This document shows, in pieces, positions 35,178 to 44,558 of a stretch of 57,575 nucleotides of DNA; position 1 is the first letter of the stretch, and each line of letters opens with the position of its first letter. The position numbers were made by a program, and so were the translations under genes. The stretch is from contig NZ_MTKN01000052.1 of the NCBI RefSeq assembly GCF_001975825.1, forward strand, positions 1 to 57,575. The letters are read 5' to 3'. A model generated the notes under the pieces. That model saw nothing but the letters and a program-made list of their open reading frames with translations, was not told the DNA's origin and did no database searches. The DNA comes from [Flexibacter] sp. ATCC 35208 (GTDB lineage Bacteria > Bacteroidota > Bacteroidia > Chitinophagales > Chitinophagaceae).

Positions 35178-36119
35178 ATGAAAAATATCTTAACAATAGC
35201 AGGTATCCTACTTTGTCAATTTGCATACGCGCAAACTTCGTTCAAAGTGATACCACTGGGTGTGAAAGGAGGTACTGATGAAAGCAATCTTTCTGCTTAT
35301 ATGATCGCTCCGCAGGGAAGTGAAGATTATGTATGCCTGGATGCTGGCACTGTGCACTACGGTATTCAAAAAGCCATACAGGCGAAACTATTGCATGGCA
35401 CTGCTGCTGAGGTGTTGAGGCAAAATGTAAAAGGATTTCTGATCTCCCATGGTCATCTTGATCATCTGGCGGGTATGATCATCAATTCACCGGATGATAG
35501 TACGAAGAATATTTATGGGTTGGATTATTGTCTGGATATATTAAAAGATAAATATTTCTCTTGGAAAAGCTGGGCAAATTTTGCTAATGAAGGCGAGAAA
35601 CCGGCACTTGGTAAATATCACTATACAGTACTGACTCCAGGCACCGAAGCACCTTTGCAAAACACAGCTATGCAGGTCACGGCTTTTTCGCTCAGTCATT
35701 CTAATCCTTACCAAAGTACGGCATTCCTGGTTCGGCATGAAGAAGCTTATATACTTTATTTGGGTGATACTGGCGCAGATTCAGTTGAACATTCTGATAA
35801 ACTACACCTGCTATGGGTAGAAGTAGCTCCCTTGTTGAAAGCAAAAAAGCTAAAGGCTATTTTTATAGAGGTGTCTTTTGATAATCAGCAACCGGATAAA
35901 CAATTGTTCGGCCATCTTACCCCACACTGGCTGATGTCGGAATTACAGGATTTAGCGTCTTTTGCAGGAACGGAGGCGTTGAAGGGTTTTCCGGTGGTGA
36001 TCACGCATATCAAACCGGGTGGTAATCGTGAGCAACTGATACGGGAGCAATTAAAGGCGTATAATCCTTTGCAGGTTAAACTGATTGTTCCTGAGCAGGC
36101 TAAGTTAATTAAGCTGTAA
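35178..36119 (+). CDS. Class II cyclic-nucleotide phosphodiesterase, exported
   Basis: 313-residue metallo-beta-lactamase-fold enzyme. A signal peptide ends AYAQ. The class II PDE metal motif is SHGHLDHLAGM near residue 95, and further features are LGDTGAD near 200, EVSFDNQQPD and HLTPHWLM. This family hydrolyses cAMP or cGMP; yeast PDE1 is the reference. The signal peptide places it in the periplasm, so it may scavenge external cyclic nucleotides rather than quench an internal signal. A TTG directly before the ATG is also in frame and is rejected as start. Confidence 0.85.
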   Translation: MKNILTIAGILLCQFAYAQTSFKVIPLGVKGGTDESNLSAYMIAPQGSEDYVCLDAGTVHYGIQKAIQAKLLHGTAAEVLRQNVKGFLISHGHLDHLAGMIINSPDDSTKNIYGLDYCLDILKDKYFSWKSWANFANEGEKPALGKYHYTVLTPGTEAPLQNTAMQVTAFSLSHSNPYQSTAFLVRHEEAYILYLGDTGADSVEHSDKLHLLWVEVAPLLKAKKLKAIFIEVSFDNQQPDKQLFGHLTPHWLMSELQDLASFAGTEALKGFPVVITHIKPGGNREQLIREQLKAYNPLQVKLIVPEQAKLIKL

Positions 36120-36261
36120 GGCCTTTATCTTTCAAATAGTCAAATATAAGCTGGTCCACGTATAGTGCGATAGCATATGAAGAAGAGTATGATGGTTACA
36201 AATATAATGGCATTATTACGATAGAGAAAAAGACTGAATATTAAAGGGGGAAGATATTCCC

Positions 36262-36269
36262 TACCTTTG
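36262..36269 (+). promoter_or_regulatory. TACCTTTG -7 box of the M28 peptidase gene
   Basis: Exact TAnnTTTG match 31 bases before the ATG. Confidence 0.6.
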
Positions 36270-36300
36270 CCCGCAATAACTCATACACAACAATAACCAT

Positions 36301-37776
36301 ATGAGAAAGGATATTTTTCTATTTTCTTTTAGTACGCTCCTGTGCTTTGCCGGGCAGGTAAATTCACAATCAAAAAAAGCACCCATTGACGCTATTCAAC
36401 AGGCAGAAATAAAACGCGACCTCTTTACCCTTGCCGACGATCACTTCAGAGGCCGTGAAGCAGGTACCCTCGATGAATTGAAAGCTTCCATGTGGGTAGC
36501 AGAACAAGCACGCAAAGCAGGTCTGGAACCCGCTGGTGACGATGGCACTTATTTCCAGTTTTATTCCTTATTACGCGAACGTGTAAATGATCACAGCACC
36601 GTAAAGATCGGAGACCGCACCTTCTCTCTCTGGAAAGACATGATCGTATGGGAACCAGGCTTTGCTTCAGTAGATGCTCCCATCGTATTTGTAAATGATC
36701 CCTTAACAGTGGATGAAGCTACTGTAAAAGGAAAGGTCGTAGCACTACAATTCACCGAACAGGATCTGACCGACCCACGCAAAATTATTCCATGGAGATA
36801 CGTAACGCTTGTCGTACAAAACTGCGTCAAAAAAATCGCAGCCAAAGGTGCAAAGGCAATTATATTTGTTTCAGATGACAGAGCGCAACAAGCCTGGGCC
36901 AGAGCCATTCAGGACCGTATTCGTGGTACATACCGAATAGAAGGCAGACCATCCCGACAATTATTAAACGGTATTCCTATTATTTGGATAGGTGCTGATG
37001 CGCTGGACCTGGTGCGTGTTCCAAATCAACAATTTCAGGCAAACGTATATGCGGAAGCATTCACTTATCCATCTGTGAATGTAGTAGCGAAAGTGAAAGG
37101 TAGTGATCCCAAACTGGCCAATGAATATGTATTGTTCAGCGGTCACACAGACCATGATGGCGTACGCAACATTGAACCGGGAAAAGATTCTATCTTAAAT
37201 GGAGCGGATGACAATGCAACCGCCTGCGTGGCACTGCTGGCCATCGGCCGTGCATTTCACCAACAACCCGGTAAACGTAGTGCGCTGTTCGTATGGCATG
37301 GCGCAGAAGAACGTGGACTACTGGGTAGCTATTATTTCGCGGAACACCCTACTGTGCCACAGGAATCGCTGGTAGCTGTGCTGAATGCTGATATGATAGG
37401 CATGAATTCTCCTGACAGCGCAGGCTTACTGGGTATCACACCTCCACATCTGAACTCATCAGACCTGGCAAACATCGCATTGGCAGAAAATGCCAAAGGG
37501 CCAAAATTCAAGCTGGATACTGAATGGGACAAGGCTTCCCATTTTGAAGGTTTCTATTTCCGCAGTGACCATTTGCCATATGTGAGAAAGAATATTCCTG
37601 CAATTTTCTTCACCACGCTCACGCATCCGCGTTATCATACACCTGCTGATGAAGCAGCAACTATCAATATTGAGAAGCTGACGAAAATGACCCGCTGGAT
37701 GTATGCAACAGGTTTTGGTGTAGCAAATGCAGCCAACAGACCGAAAATTGTAGATGGATTTAAGCTGGAAAAATAG
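36301..37776 (+). CDS. Secreted M28-family zinc aminopeptidase
   Basis: 491-residue exported peptidase with a signal peptide, a PA (protease-associated) insert around 105-245, and an M28 catalytic domain. Zinc-binding segments are SGHTDHDG, NGADDNATA (bridging Asp), HGAEERGLLG (catalytic and ligand Glu), NADMIGMN and the late RYHTPADE. It removes N-terminal residues from peptides in the periplasm or outside the cell. It is monocistronic, with a terminator right behind. Confidence 0.9.
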   Translation: MRKDIFLFSFSTLLCFAGQVNSQSKKAPIDAIQQAEIKRDLFTLADDHFRGREAGTLDELKASMWVAEQARKAGLEPAGDDGTYFQFYSLLRERVNDHSTVKIGDRTFSLWKDMIVWEPGFASVDAPIVFVNDPLTVDEATVKGKVVALQFTEQDLTDPRKIIPWRYVTLVVQNCVKKIAAKGAKAIIFVSDDRAQQAWARAIQDRIRGTYRIEGRPSRQLLNGIPIIWIGADALDLVRVPNQQFQANVYAEAFTYPSVNVVAKVKGSDPKLANEYVLFSGHTDHDGVRNIEPGKDSILNGADDNATACVALLAIGRAFHQQPGKRSALFVWHGAEERGLLGSYYFAEHPTVPQESLVAVLNADMIGMNSPDSAGLLGITPPHLNSSDLANIALAENAKGPKFKLDTEWDKASHFEGFYFRSDHLPYVRKNIPAIFFTTLTHPRYHTPADEAATINIEKLTKMTRWMYATGFGVANAANRPKIVDGFKLEK

Positions 37777-37787
37777 ATACTAATAAA

Positions 37788-37831
37788 GGAAAAGAGGCCG
37801 CTTCAATAGTATTGATGACAGCCTCTTTTCC
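37788..37831 (+). terminator. Terminator after the M28 peptidase gene
   Basis: Arms GGAAAAGAGGC / GCCTCTTTTCC separated by a 22-base loop; the right arm leads straight into the tandem repeats. Confidence 0.65.
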
Positions 37832-38045
37832 CTGAAAATGGTTTTTATCCCCCGTTGGTGAAATCCTCTTTCATGAATGTTTTCCTGAAAATGGTTTTCA
37901 TCCTCCGTTGGTGAATTCCCTCTTTCATGAATGTTTTCCTGAAAATGGTTTTCATCCCCCATTGGTGAATTCCCTCTTTCATGAATGTTTTTTCTGAAAA
38001 TGGTTTTCATCCCCCATTGGTAAATTCCCTCTTTCATGAATGTTT
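37831..38045. repeat. Four tandem copies of a ~54-bp unit
   Basis: Four near-identical copies starting at about 37831, 37884, 37938 and 37993 (53-55 bp each). Each contains CCTGAAAATGGTTTTCATCC, GTTGGTGAATTCCCTC and TTTCATGAATGTTTT. The length differences are not multiples of three, so the open minus-strand reading across it is not a conserved peptide repeat. It lies between two terminators and is probably a non-coding minisatellite. Confidence 0.9.
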
Positions 38046-38112
38046 CTATTCGTGATACCTATTGATTGGTTTTATTTCTTAACTGGCTCGTAATTTAGTT
38101 TTTCTGGTATTT

Positions 38113-38146
38113 AACAAGGGAAGCCGTAGCACCGGCTTCCCTTGTT
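38113..38146 (-). terminator. Terminator of the GH5-GH3 operon
   Basis: Arms AACAAGGGAAGCCG / CGGCTTCCCTTGTT around a short loop, a few bases past the GH3 stop. Confidence 0.85.
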
Positions 38147-38150
38147 ATTA

Positions 38151-40391
38151 TTACTCATATTTAAATGCCGCTTTCAACCCTCCTACAGAAACGGAGAAAT
38201 CACCCGGCTCTGTCACCCGCTGTAATTGTGCATTGATAAAAGAAAGTCTATCTTTATCTATCGTGAAAGAAACTGTCTTCGTCTGCCCCGGCTGCAGTTC
38301 AATTTTTTCAAATGCACGCAAACGCTTTACTTCAGGCGTAATAGAAGCGACTTCATCACTTACATATAATAATACCGCCTCTTTCCCCGCTACTTTCCCG
38401 GTATTTGTCACATCGACAGTTATAGTAATCGCTTTTGCAGCTGTCAATGTTTTATTGCTGAGTGTAAGGTTGGCATAAGAGAATTGCGTATAACTCAATC
38501 CATATCCAAATTCCCACTGCGGATTGTATCCTGCCATTTCATCAAACTGCAATGTCTCAGTATATTTATGATAATAGTTGATGAGGCTATTGGTGGAACG
38601 GGGATAAGTATAAGGCAGTTTTCCGGAAGGATTGATCTTACCAGCCAGCACATCTGCAATCACATTTCCCCCTTCATTTCCTGACAGGTAGGAATGGATG
38701 ACAGCAGCACTCAGTGGTTCTATTGAAGAGATGATACGTGGACGACCTTCTGTCAATACAAACACAATAGGTTTGCCGGTCGCAGCTAAAGCACGTGTCA
38801 GTTCAATCTGTGAATCAGATATCCGCAGATCGCCGATGTTGCCCGGTGTTTCGGTATAACTTGTTTCACCAATACAAAGTACGATCACATCTACATTTGC
38901 CGCCTTTGATACCGCATCCCTGATATCGATGGTTTTATCAAAATCAACACCTGCACTATACACAACATTAGCAGCACCAAATACATGCTGAACCGCTTCG
39001 AGGATGGTGTTCTTATCTTTTTCAGTTTCATCGCTGGTAATACCCTGCCAGATACGTGACCATCCACCATTTAAAGAACGCATTGAATTGGCAGAAGGAC
39101 CTGCTACCAATATCTTTTTACCCGGTGTCAATGGCAGGATGTTATTTGTGTTTTTCAGCAATGTGATACATTCAGCAGCCAGGTCATAGTTTAGTTTATT
39201 ATGCGCTTCGCCATTAAACAATGGATAGTCGCTGGCTTTGCCTACCGGGTTATCAAAAAGACCGGTTTCAAATTTCACTTTCAGTATTCTTTTTACCGCA
39301 TCATCGATACGTGACATAGGGATCTTCCCTTCTTTTACCAGTTCGATAAGGTCGGTAGTAAATGTGTAATCAGTAGGCACCATGCTCATATCAATACCGG
39401 CATTAATAGCAATCATCACCGCTTCTTTGTTGTCCTTTGCTATTCTGTGACGCTGATAAAGATATTGGATATCCTGCCAGTCACTCACTACCAGTCCCTT
39501 GAATCCCAGTTCACCTTTCAGGATATCTGTTAAAATATGTTTGTTGGCATGAACAGGTACTCCATTTATTTCCGCGCTGTTTACCATCACACTTTTTGCA
39601 CCGGCTTTTACAGCGGCGGCAAACTGAGGCAGGAAGTATTCACGCATTTCTCTTTCAGGTATCCAGGCAGGGGTACGATCATGTCCGCTTAAAGGCATGC
39701 TGTAGCCCATATAATGTTTAAGGCAGGCGGCAACGTGGTATTTGTCGGTTACGACATCATCCCCCTGGTATCCCTGTACCACGGCTTTGCCCATTTCGCT
39801 GACCAGATAAGGGTCTTCACCATAGGTCTCCCATATACGGGGCCATACAGGCTGACGGCCAAGATCAAGCACCGGACTAAAATTCCAGGGAATAAAGGAA
39901 GCACGTGTTTCATAAGCAGTAACAGCTGCAGCCTTTTTAGCCATAGCAGGATTAAAAGAAGCCGCTTGTGCAATCTGCTGAGGGAACATCACTGAATTTA
40001 AAGTATAATTATTCCCCCTGATGGCGTCAATGCCATACAGAACGGGGATTTTAAGACGTTCCTGCAAAGCAATTTTCTGGATAGTCTCAATCCTGTTCCT
40101 CCAGACTTCTACTGTTTGTGCATAGCCACCTACATTCAGAATAGAACCTACTTTATATTTTTTGATGGCTTCCTCTAATTTGGCCATGTCAAATTCATGA
40201 GGCTCGTTCACCTGACCATTTGTAGTTTTCAAAAAAGCTTCCACACTGATCTGGGTCATCTGTCCTGCTTTTTCCTCGAGTGTCATTTTCGCTACCAGCG
40301 ACGCTACTTTCTGATCGATGGATTGGGTATACCCATTGAAGGTGGCCGCAGTAATTGCAACAGATAAGAGTAATTTTTTCATAAGTGTCAT
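38151..40391 (-). CDS. GH3 beta-glucosidase, exported
   Basis: 746-residue periplasmic glycoside hydrolase family 3 enzyme. It has a signal peptide (hydrophobic run then GYTQS), an N-terminal barrel with substrate-binding KHYMGYS and catalytic nucleophile in VVSDWQD, a C-terminal alpha/beta sandwich with GETSYTETPG, and a fibronectin-III-like end domain (VTNTGKVAGKEAVLLYV). It cleaves terminal beta-linked glucose. The ATG directly abuts the stop of the GH5 gene (TAAATG), so translation is probably coupled; an ATG nine bases later gives a cleaner signal peptide and is an alternative. Confidence 0.92.
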   Translation of the reverse strand: MTLMKKLLLSVAITAATFNGYTQSIDQKVASLVAKMTLEEKAGQMTQISVEAFLKTTNGQVNEPHEFDMAKLEEAIKKYKVGSILNVGGYAQTVEVWRNRIETIQKIALQERLKIPVLYGIDAIRGNNYTLNSVMFPQQIAQAASFNPAMAKKAAAVTAYETRASFIPWNFSPVLDLGRQPVWPRIWETYGEDPYLVSEMGKAVVQGYQGDDVVTDKYHVAACLKHYMGYSMPLSGHDRTPAWIPEREMREYFLPQFAAAVKAGAKSVMVNSAEINGVPVHANKHILTDILKGELGFKGLVVSDWQDIQYLYQRHRIAKDNKEAVMIAINAGIDMSMVPTDYTFTTDLIELVKEGKIPMSRIDDAVKRILKVKFETGLFDNPVGKASDYPLFNGEAHNKLNYDLAAECITLLKNTNNILPLTPGKKILVAGPSANSMRSLNGGWSRIWQGITSDETEKDKNTILEAVQHVFGAANVVYSAGVDFDKTIDIRDAVSKAANVDVIVLCIGETSYTETPGNIGDLRISDSQIELTRALAATGKPIVFVLTEGRPRIISSIEPLSAAVIHSYLSGNEGGNVIADVLAGKINPSGKLPYTYPRSTNSLINYYHKYTETLQFDEMAGYNPQWEFGYGLSYTQFSYANLTLSNKTLTAAKAITITVDVTNTGKVAGKEAVLLYVSDEVASITPEVKRLRAFEKIELQPGQTKTVSFTIDKDRLSFINAQLQRVTEPGDFSVSVGGLKAAFKYE

Positions 40392-41675
40392 TTAATTTAA
40401 TATATAGGAATGGATGATTTTCCAGGTGAGGGTATCAGCATCGAAAACGGAATTTAACCCCTGTTCTTCCTGTGGGGGATCCCCCATGAAGTCATCACCT
40501 TCTTTCCAGAATAATTGCCCGGGAACCGGCCTTGCAGTGCCGGCAAACGCCCAAAAATTACATCCTGCAATAGCACCTCCCTGTTTACGGCTTTTGGCCC
40601 ATTCAGCAAAAACGCCATTGTACAATTGATTACGTGAATAAACTGCAGATGCCGGATCAAATGAATGCTGATCACGGGGCAGGCCAAATTCTTCTACTAC
40701 CAGTGGTTTATTCAGATCATCAGCGATTACTTCATGTTGCCGGATGTATTGTTGTGTCTTTGCCATCAATCCGGGCAGACTGTTGGCAATGCTGGTATCC
40801 TTAAACCATCCCCAGTTCTTGGGCCAGATATGTAATGTTAAATAATCGACTTCTTTAGGTTGATGAATCGCTTTAAACAGGTCTGCAGATTCATCTGTAC
40901 CCATAATACCTTCGGTACCCAGGGTGACCAGGTGATGATGGTCTATAGATTTGATGAATCTGGCCATGGTGAGGGTCCACTTTTTGTATGCCTCTACAGC
41001 AGCAATCATCATGGGTCGTGGTTCATTTGCCAATTCCCAGGCCATGATGGATGGTTCCTCAATATACTGTTGTTTGGTATATTTGTTTACATGATTCAGG
41101 ACCAATCGTACCTGATTCTCGTAATCTTTCTGGCAGGGGGCACAGGAGTAGAATTTGCTGGTATTTTCCCGAAGGTCATTCCAGTTCAATTTGCTACGCA
41201 TGACGGAATCAGTAATGACCCCATTCCAGCTGAGGTATTGTAAAAAGCCCCCACTCCATTCCCAGTTATTACTCAGGAATAGAACGGCATACATCTTCCT
41301 TTTTCCCATTTCGTACAGGAGGTAGTCAAGACCTTCCAATATCTCCATATTGAATTTACCCTGCTCATACTGGAAGGCAGGTTTTACCCGCTCTACACCA
41401 TTGACCAATCCTTTGCCCTCTGTTCCTACCAGTACGCGGAGGTTGGTGATGCCCTGGCTTTTCAGGAAATCCAATTCTTTTTGCAGGCGTTCCTTCCCGT
41501 TTTTTTGCAGGGCGAGCAAACCGCCGTACCAGTAGTTCGTGCCGATGTAGTAGTAAGGTTTGTTGTGAAGGAAGAACTGATGCCCGGACTTTGTAATAAA
41601 TTCCTGTTGGGCGGAGGCTTTGGCTGTACATAGCATGAGAAACAGCCAAAGGGCTTTCATTGAAAAACGTGGCAT
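40392..41675 (-). CDS. GH5 endo-beta-1,4-mannanase-like enzyme, exported
   Basis: 427-residue secreted enzyme of the GH5 family (mannan endo-1,4-beta-mannosidase type). The signal peptide ends ASAQ; the acid/base is the Glu in WELANEPRPM and the nucleophile the Glu in VVEEFGLPRD. Aromatic substrate-binding segments such as TNYWYGGLL and NNWEWSGGF are present. It starts a two-gene operon with the GH3 enzyme: an endo-mannanase plus a beta-glucosidase, which together would trim glucomannan. No SusCD pair is adjacent, so this is not a full polysaccharide-utilisation locus. Confidence 0.9.
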   Translation of the reverse strand: MPRFSMKALWLFLMLCTAKASAQQEFITKSGHQFFLHNKPYYYIGTNYWYGGLLALQKNGKERLQKELDFLKSQGITNLRVLVGTEGKGLVNGVERVKPAFQYEQGKFNMEILEGLDYLLYEMGKRKMYAVLFLSNNWEWSGGFLQYLSWNGVITDSVMRSKLNWNDLRENTSKFYSCAPCQKDYENQVRLVLNHVNKYTKQQYIEEPSIMAWELANEPRPMMIAAVEAYKKWTLTMARFIKSIDHHHLVTLGTEGIMGTDESADLFKAIHQPKEVDYLTLHIWPKNWGWFKDTSIANSLPGLMAKTQQYIRQHEVIADDLNKPLVVEEFGLPRDQHSFDPASAVYSRNQLYNGVFAEWAKSRKQGGAIAGCNFWAFAGTARPVPGQLFWKEGDDFMGDPPQEEQGLNSVFDADTLTWKIIHSYILN

Positions 41676-41701
41676 TGGTGATTTTAATTAGTTAACCTTT
41701 T

Positions 41702-41709
41702 CAAATGTA
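41702..41709 (-). promoter_or_regulatory. TACATTTG -7 box of the GH5-GH3 operon
   Basis: Exact TAnnTTTG match on the minus strand, 26 bases before the GH5 start codon. Confidence 0.6.
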
Positions 41710-41869
41710 GGTTAACTTATGCCACAGATGTAGTACTTTTTTATCTATTTCATTGCATTTAAATCATAGAATGCGAGGGATAAGGTGGCTAGTGGGATGA
41801 TACTTTTCATGCAAAGGAGGCGCACGAAAGTAACATATTGATTTTAAATTATGTAACTTTATTCATTTT

Positions 41870-42193
41870 ATGGACTATACTTTTAATGTAAACTGGCAGG
41901 GAAATGTGGTCGGAGCAATTACTAATCTTTTTCAGGACATGTGGTATCTGAGTGGTGATTGGGAAAGATTTGAGACAGCCGAAACTGAAAAATTTGAACA
42001 ATTGGTAATCAATTTTAACCGGGAAGCTTTTGCGAAAGATCCGGTTGCGTATTCGGTGAAAGTGATTTTATTTAATATAAATCATCCTGAGAGAAAGCTC
42101 TATTGTCTGGCTACTTCTCTTAATGAAAATAAAATTTCATTGAGGCATATAATCGCAAAAGATGCGCTGGATAAATTCTTTCCTGGCAGATAA
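41870..42193 (+). CDS. Small hypothetical protein
   Basis: 107 residues, no signal peptide. It starts MDYTFNVNWQGNVVGAI and contains alternating strand-like segments (VAYSVKVILFN, RKLYCLATS). No family recognised. A near-consensus TAACTTTA lies about 12 bases before the ATG. It is monocistronic. Confidence 0.55.
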   Translation: MDYTFNVNWQGNVVGAITNLFQDMWYLSGDWERFETAETEKFEQLVINFNREAFAKDPVAYSVKVILFNINHPERKLYCLATSLNENKISLRHIIAKDALDKFFPGR

Positions 42194-42293
42194 CTATGAG
42201 ATATGAAATGGTCCCCCTATATATCCCTATTTTCATGCTTCGCTTATTACCGCTGCAGTCCTTTTTTCCCCACCTTCCGCTTTGATGGCTCCT

Positions 42294-42597
42294 TTAACTT
42301 ATTTGTAAAATAATACCAATAAGCTTTGAATAACGTTCCTGATAATATCGCCTCAATGGCCCCCCATATTTCACCAAATCAAATCCATTATTTGAAGCAA
42401 GCAATTTGGGAAGTACAATAAAAAAAGCAACTAATGCAGCTATTATTTCCAAGGCCTTCATAGAACTCCGCAATACCTCCCTTGCCCTTACAAGTTTCCT
42501 GAAAGACCTTTTCAATCCATTCTTCTTCAGGATCACTCAGCCCCCCCAACTGCTTTCGCAATAGCAAAGTATAAACGTATTCTTGATCATACTTCAT
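42294..42597 (-). pseudogene. Possible frameshifted anti-sigma/FecR-like small gene
   Basis: A frame starting at 42597 (MKYDQEYVYTLLLRKQLGG, then PEEEWIEKVFQ) resembles the short N-terminal helical region of FecR-type anti-sigma factors. About 40 residues on, a second frame becomes more protein-like with a hydrophobic segment (ALEIIAALVAFFIVLPKLL). The two overlapping frames together would give a short cytoplasmic part and one membrane helix, so a frameshift is possible. The periplasmic FecR domain is absent. Weak evidence; it may simply be two unrelated short frames. Confidence 0.35.
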
Positions 42598-42820
42598 TTA
42601 AACTACTATTTTGGTTGATGTACAAGGATACAAAATAAAAAGTCCAATCCGGTTAACGTGAAGTTAACAGCCTTTAAAAATTCAGGTCAGGTGGTTTATA
42701 AAAAATCGCCCCCTACATTAGGATAAAAGGGGATTTTTCCCGTATAGTATCAGGTTTTTTCCCTCAGGGAGATGATTGATCTTTGCTAATAAATTATTAA
42801 TTAAATAAAATTCATCCTTT

Positions 42821-43072
42821 ATGGCACATCCCGTTTTAAATGAAGACTGGTCAGATTATGACAACAAAAAGAAGAAAAAAGAGGACCGATTGTTCTTCTC
42901 CTGTGAAGAACAATGGGAGGTGGATTATCTCGTAAAAAAACTAAAGCGCTATTACCCCGCCAAAACTGAAACCCAAATCAGGAGCGCAATTGAAAGCTGC
43001 TGCAGAACAGTTCGTGCGCCAAGGCCGAGAACGGAATTTGTTGCATGTGTAACCAGTAGGTTAGATTCCTGA
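42821..43072 (+). CDS. Small conserved-looking protein
   Basis: 83 residues, very basic near the start (NKKKKKEDR). It ends with a compact motif set: VDYLVKKLKRYYPAKTETQ, IRSAIESCCRTV and RPRTEFVACVTSRL. The pattern 'W-V--L---YYP--T-T-I--AI--CC' looks conserved, but I cannot name the family. A strong terminator follows, which supports a real transcript. Confidence 0.6.
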   Translation: MAHPVLNEDWSDYDNKKKKKEDRLFFSCEEQWEVDYLVKKLKRYYPAKTETQIRSAIESCCRTVRAPRPRTEFVACVTSRLDS

Positions 43073-43087
43073 ATTATCTCCTTACAA

Positions 43088-43125
43088 AAAAAAGGTCGCC
43101 TCATAAAAACTGAGACGACCTTTTC
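43088..43125. terminator. Bidirectional terminator between convergent genes
   Basis: AAAAGGTCG / CGACCTTTT arms with inner CTCA/TGAG pairing, flanked by A- and T-runs. Confidence 0.85.
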
Positions 43126-43141
43126 AAAAATTAATTGCTAA

Positions 43142-44158
43142 TTACTTCTTATCCGCCACAAACTTTCCACCATCCACATCCTTCAAAAAACCCACCAGAT
43201 TCGTAAAATACCGCTGCTGATCATCATACATAGACATATGAGACCCATTCGGACACAAATACAATCTGCTATTCGGCAATAACTGCGCTTCCCGCTTCAT
43301 ACCCTCCGGACTCATTTCATCATGCATCCCTCCTAACACCATCACAGGTGTCTTAATATCCGGCAGTTTATCCCAGAATTCCCAGTTCTTAAAATTCCCG
43401 GTCACATGAAATTCATCTACTCCCTGCATCTGTATATAAATCGTATGATTCGCCTTCTTAAACGCTCTGAGCAAAGGCTCCGGCCAACTTTCCACTGGTA
43501 ACCTGCAAATCGCCTGTGTATATAGCTTATTCATCAACAAGTCATTGTACTCAGGCGAGTCATATTTTTCTAATTTATCCAATGAATCATAAACAGCAAG
43601 ATCTCTTGCTGTGAAGAATTGCTCCTTCAGTTGTTTGGTATAGGTGGTATAATCAATCATCCCGGCTGTCATATTGGATAATACAGCACCTTTAACATGG
43701 GATTGATACTTATGCAAGTACTCCATAGCCAGCATGCCGCCCCATGAATGACCGACTATATAAAAACTATCCAGATGCAGGCCTTTCCGCACCTGTTCTA
43801 ATTCCTCCACATAATTGGATACCGTCCAAAGGGTGGTGTCAGATGGCTGGTCAGAATTGCCGCATCCTAACTGGTCATAGTAGTAGATCTCCATCCCTTC
43901 TTTAGGCAGAAAATCTTCGAAACATTCCATGTAATCATGGCTAAAACCAGGGCCTCCGTGTAATAGTAATACTTTAATTTTACCATCACCCACTTTTTTG
44001 GTCCATACATGGTATTTACCATCTACTTCGATCAATTTGTTCCCTCCGGTTTTAATTTCGGTTGTGTCTTCAGTACTTGATGTTAGAGCTGGGGTAGTAG
44101 CAGGTTGCTTGCAGGCAAAAAAGGACATTGCCGCGAAAACTAAAAGTGTTCTTGTCAT
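43142..44158 (-). CDS. Proline iminopeptidase-like alpha/beta hydrolase lipoprotein
   Basis: About 338-residue S33-type alpha/beta hydrolase. The start chosen gives a signal peptide ending in the lipobox FFAC, so it is probably a membrane-anchored lipoprotein; a longer start at 44182 would add eight residues before it. The oxyanion motif is LLHGGPGFSHD, the nucleophile Ser lies in VGHSWGGM, and the catalytic His in CPNGSHMSMYD. It likely releases N-terminal proline from peptides in the periplasm; ester hydrolysis is an alternative. Confidence 0.85.
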   Translation of the reverse strand: MTRTLLVFAAMSFFACKQPATTPALTSSTEDTTEIKTGGNKLIEVDGKYHVWTKKVGDGKIKVLLLHGGPGFSHDYMECFEDFLPKEGMEIYYYDQLGCGNSDQPSDTTLWTVSNYVEELEQVRKGLHLDSFYIVGHSWGGMLAMEYLHKYQSHVKGAVLSNMTAGMIDYTTYTKQLKEQFFTARDLAVYDSLDKLEKYDSPEYNDLLMNKLYTQAICRLPVESWPEPLLRAFKKANHTIYIQMQGVDEFHVTGNFKNWEFWDKLPDIKTPVMVLGGMHDEMSPEGMKREAQLLPNSRLYLCPNGSHMSMYDDQQRYFTNLVGFLKDVDGGKFVADKK

Positions 44159-44313
44159 GGTTAAATTTATGATACTCCCCAAAATAGGGATTTCCTTGAT
44201 CTACAGCTAATATTATGTTTCACTACTTTGGTATTAGTACTCAATTTGTCCGGAAATAAACATCCCACCTACTGACCTTCCACCGCCGGCCTTTGCCTTT
44301 ATCAATAAACCAG

Positions 44314-44528
44314 ATGATACCTTTCAGCATCAATATTGCCCATCAAATCCTGACCGATCTTCAACAACGAATTCAAACACGTTGGGCTGATAACATCGCC
44401 GACTAATGCCGGCAGGAGCGCACTTTACAGCATGGGAACAACCTGAGTTACTGGCGGATGATTTGCGGAGGTTCTTTTACCACGCTCCTCTCCCTTTTAG
44501 GATTTCAGAAATAATTATTAAATATTAA
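44314..44528 (+). pseudogene. Epoxide hydrolase gene collapsed by a large internal deletion
   Basis: First piece: MIPFSINIAHQILTDLQQRI then QTRWAD, the standard start of an epoxide hydrolase (N-terminal EHN domain). It stops at 44404-44406. A second frame overlapping that stop begins MPAGAHFTAWEQPELLADDL then RRFF, the standard end of the same family (catalytic His region GGHFAAWEQP). About 300 internal residues, including the nucleophile Asp, are missing. Family recognition is by both ends; the deletion size is inferred from normal length. Confidence 0.75.
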
Positions 44529-44558
44529 TTTAGCCCCTCAAAACTAAACAACAACACT

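Noticed and set aside
37780..38037. An 85-codon minus-strand open frame across the 54-bp tandem repeat
   Set aside because: Unit lengths of 53, 54 and 55 bp shift the frame from copy to copy, so there is no peptide repeat; both sides are terminators.
37831..38045. Possible CRISPR array
   Set aside because: The units are continuous tandem copies without unique spacers, and no cas genes are in the window.
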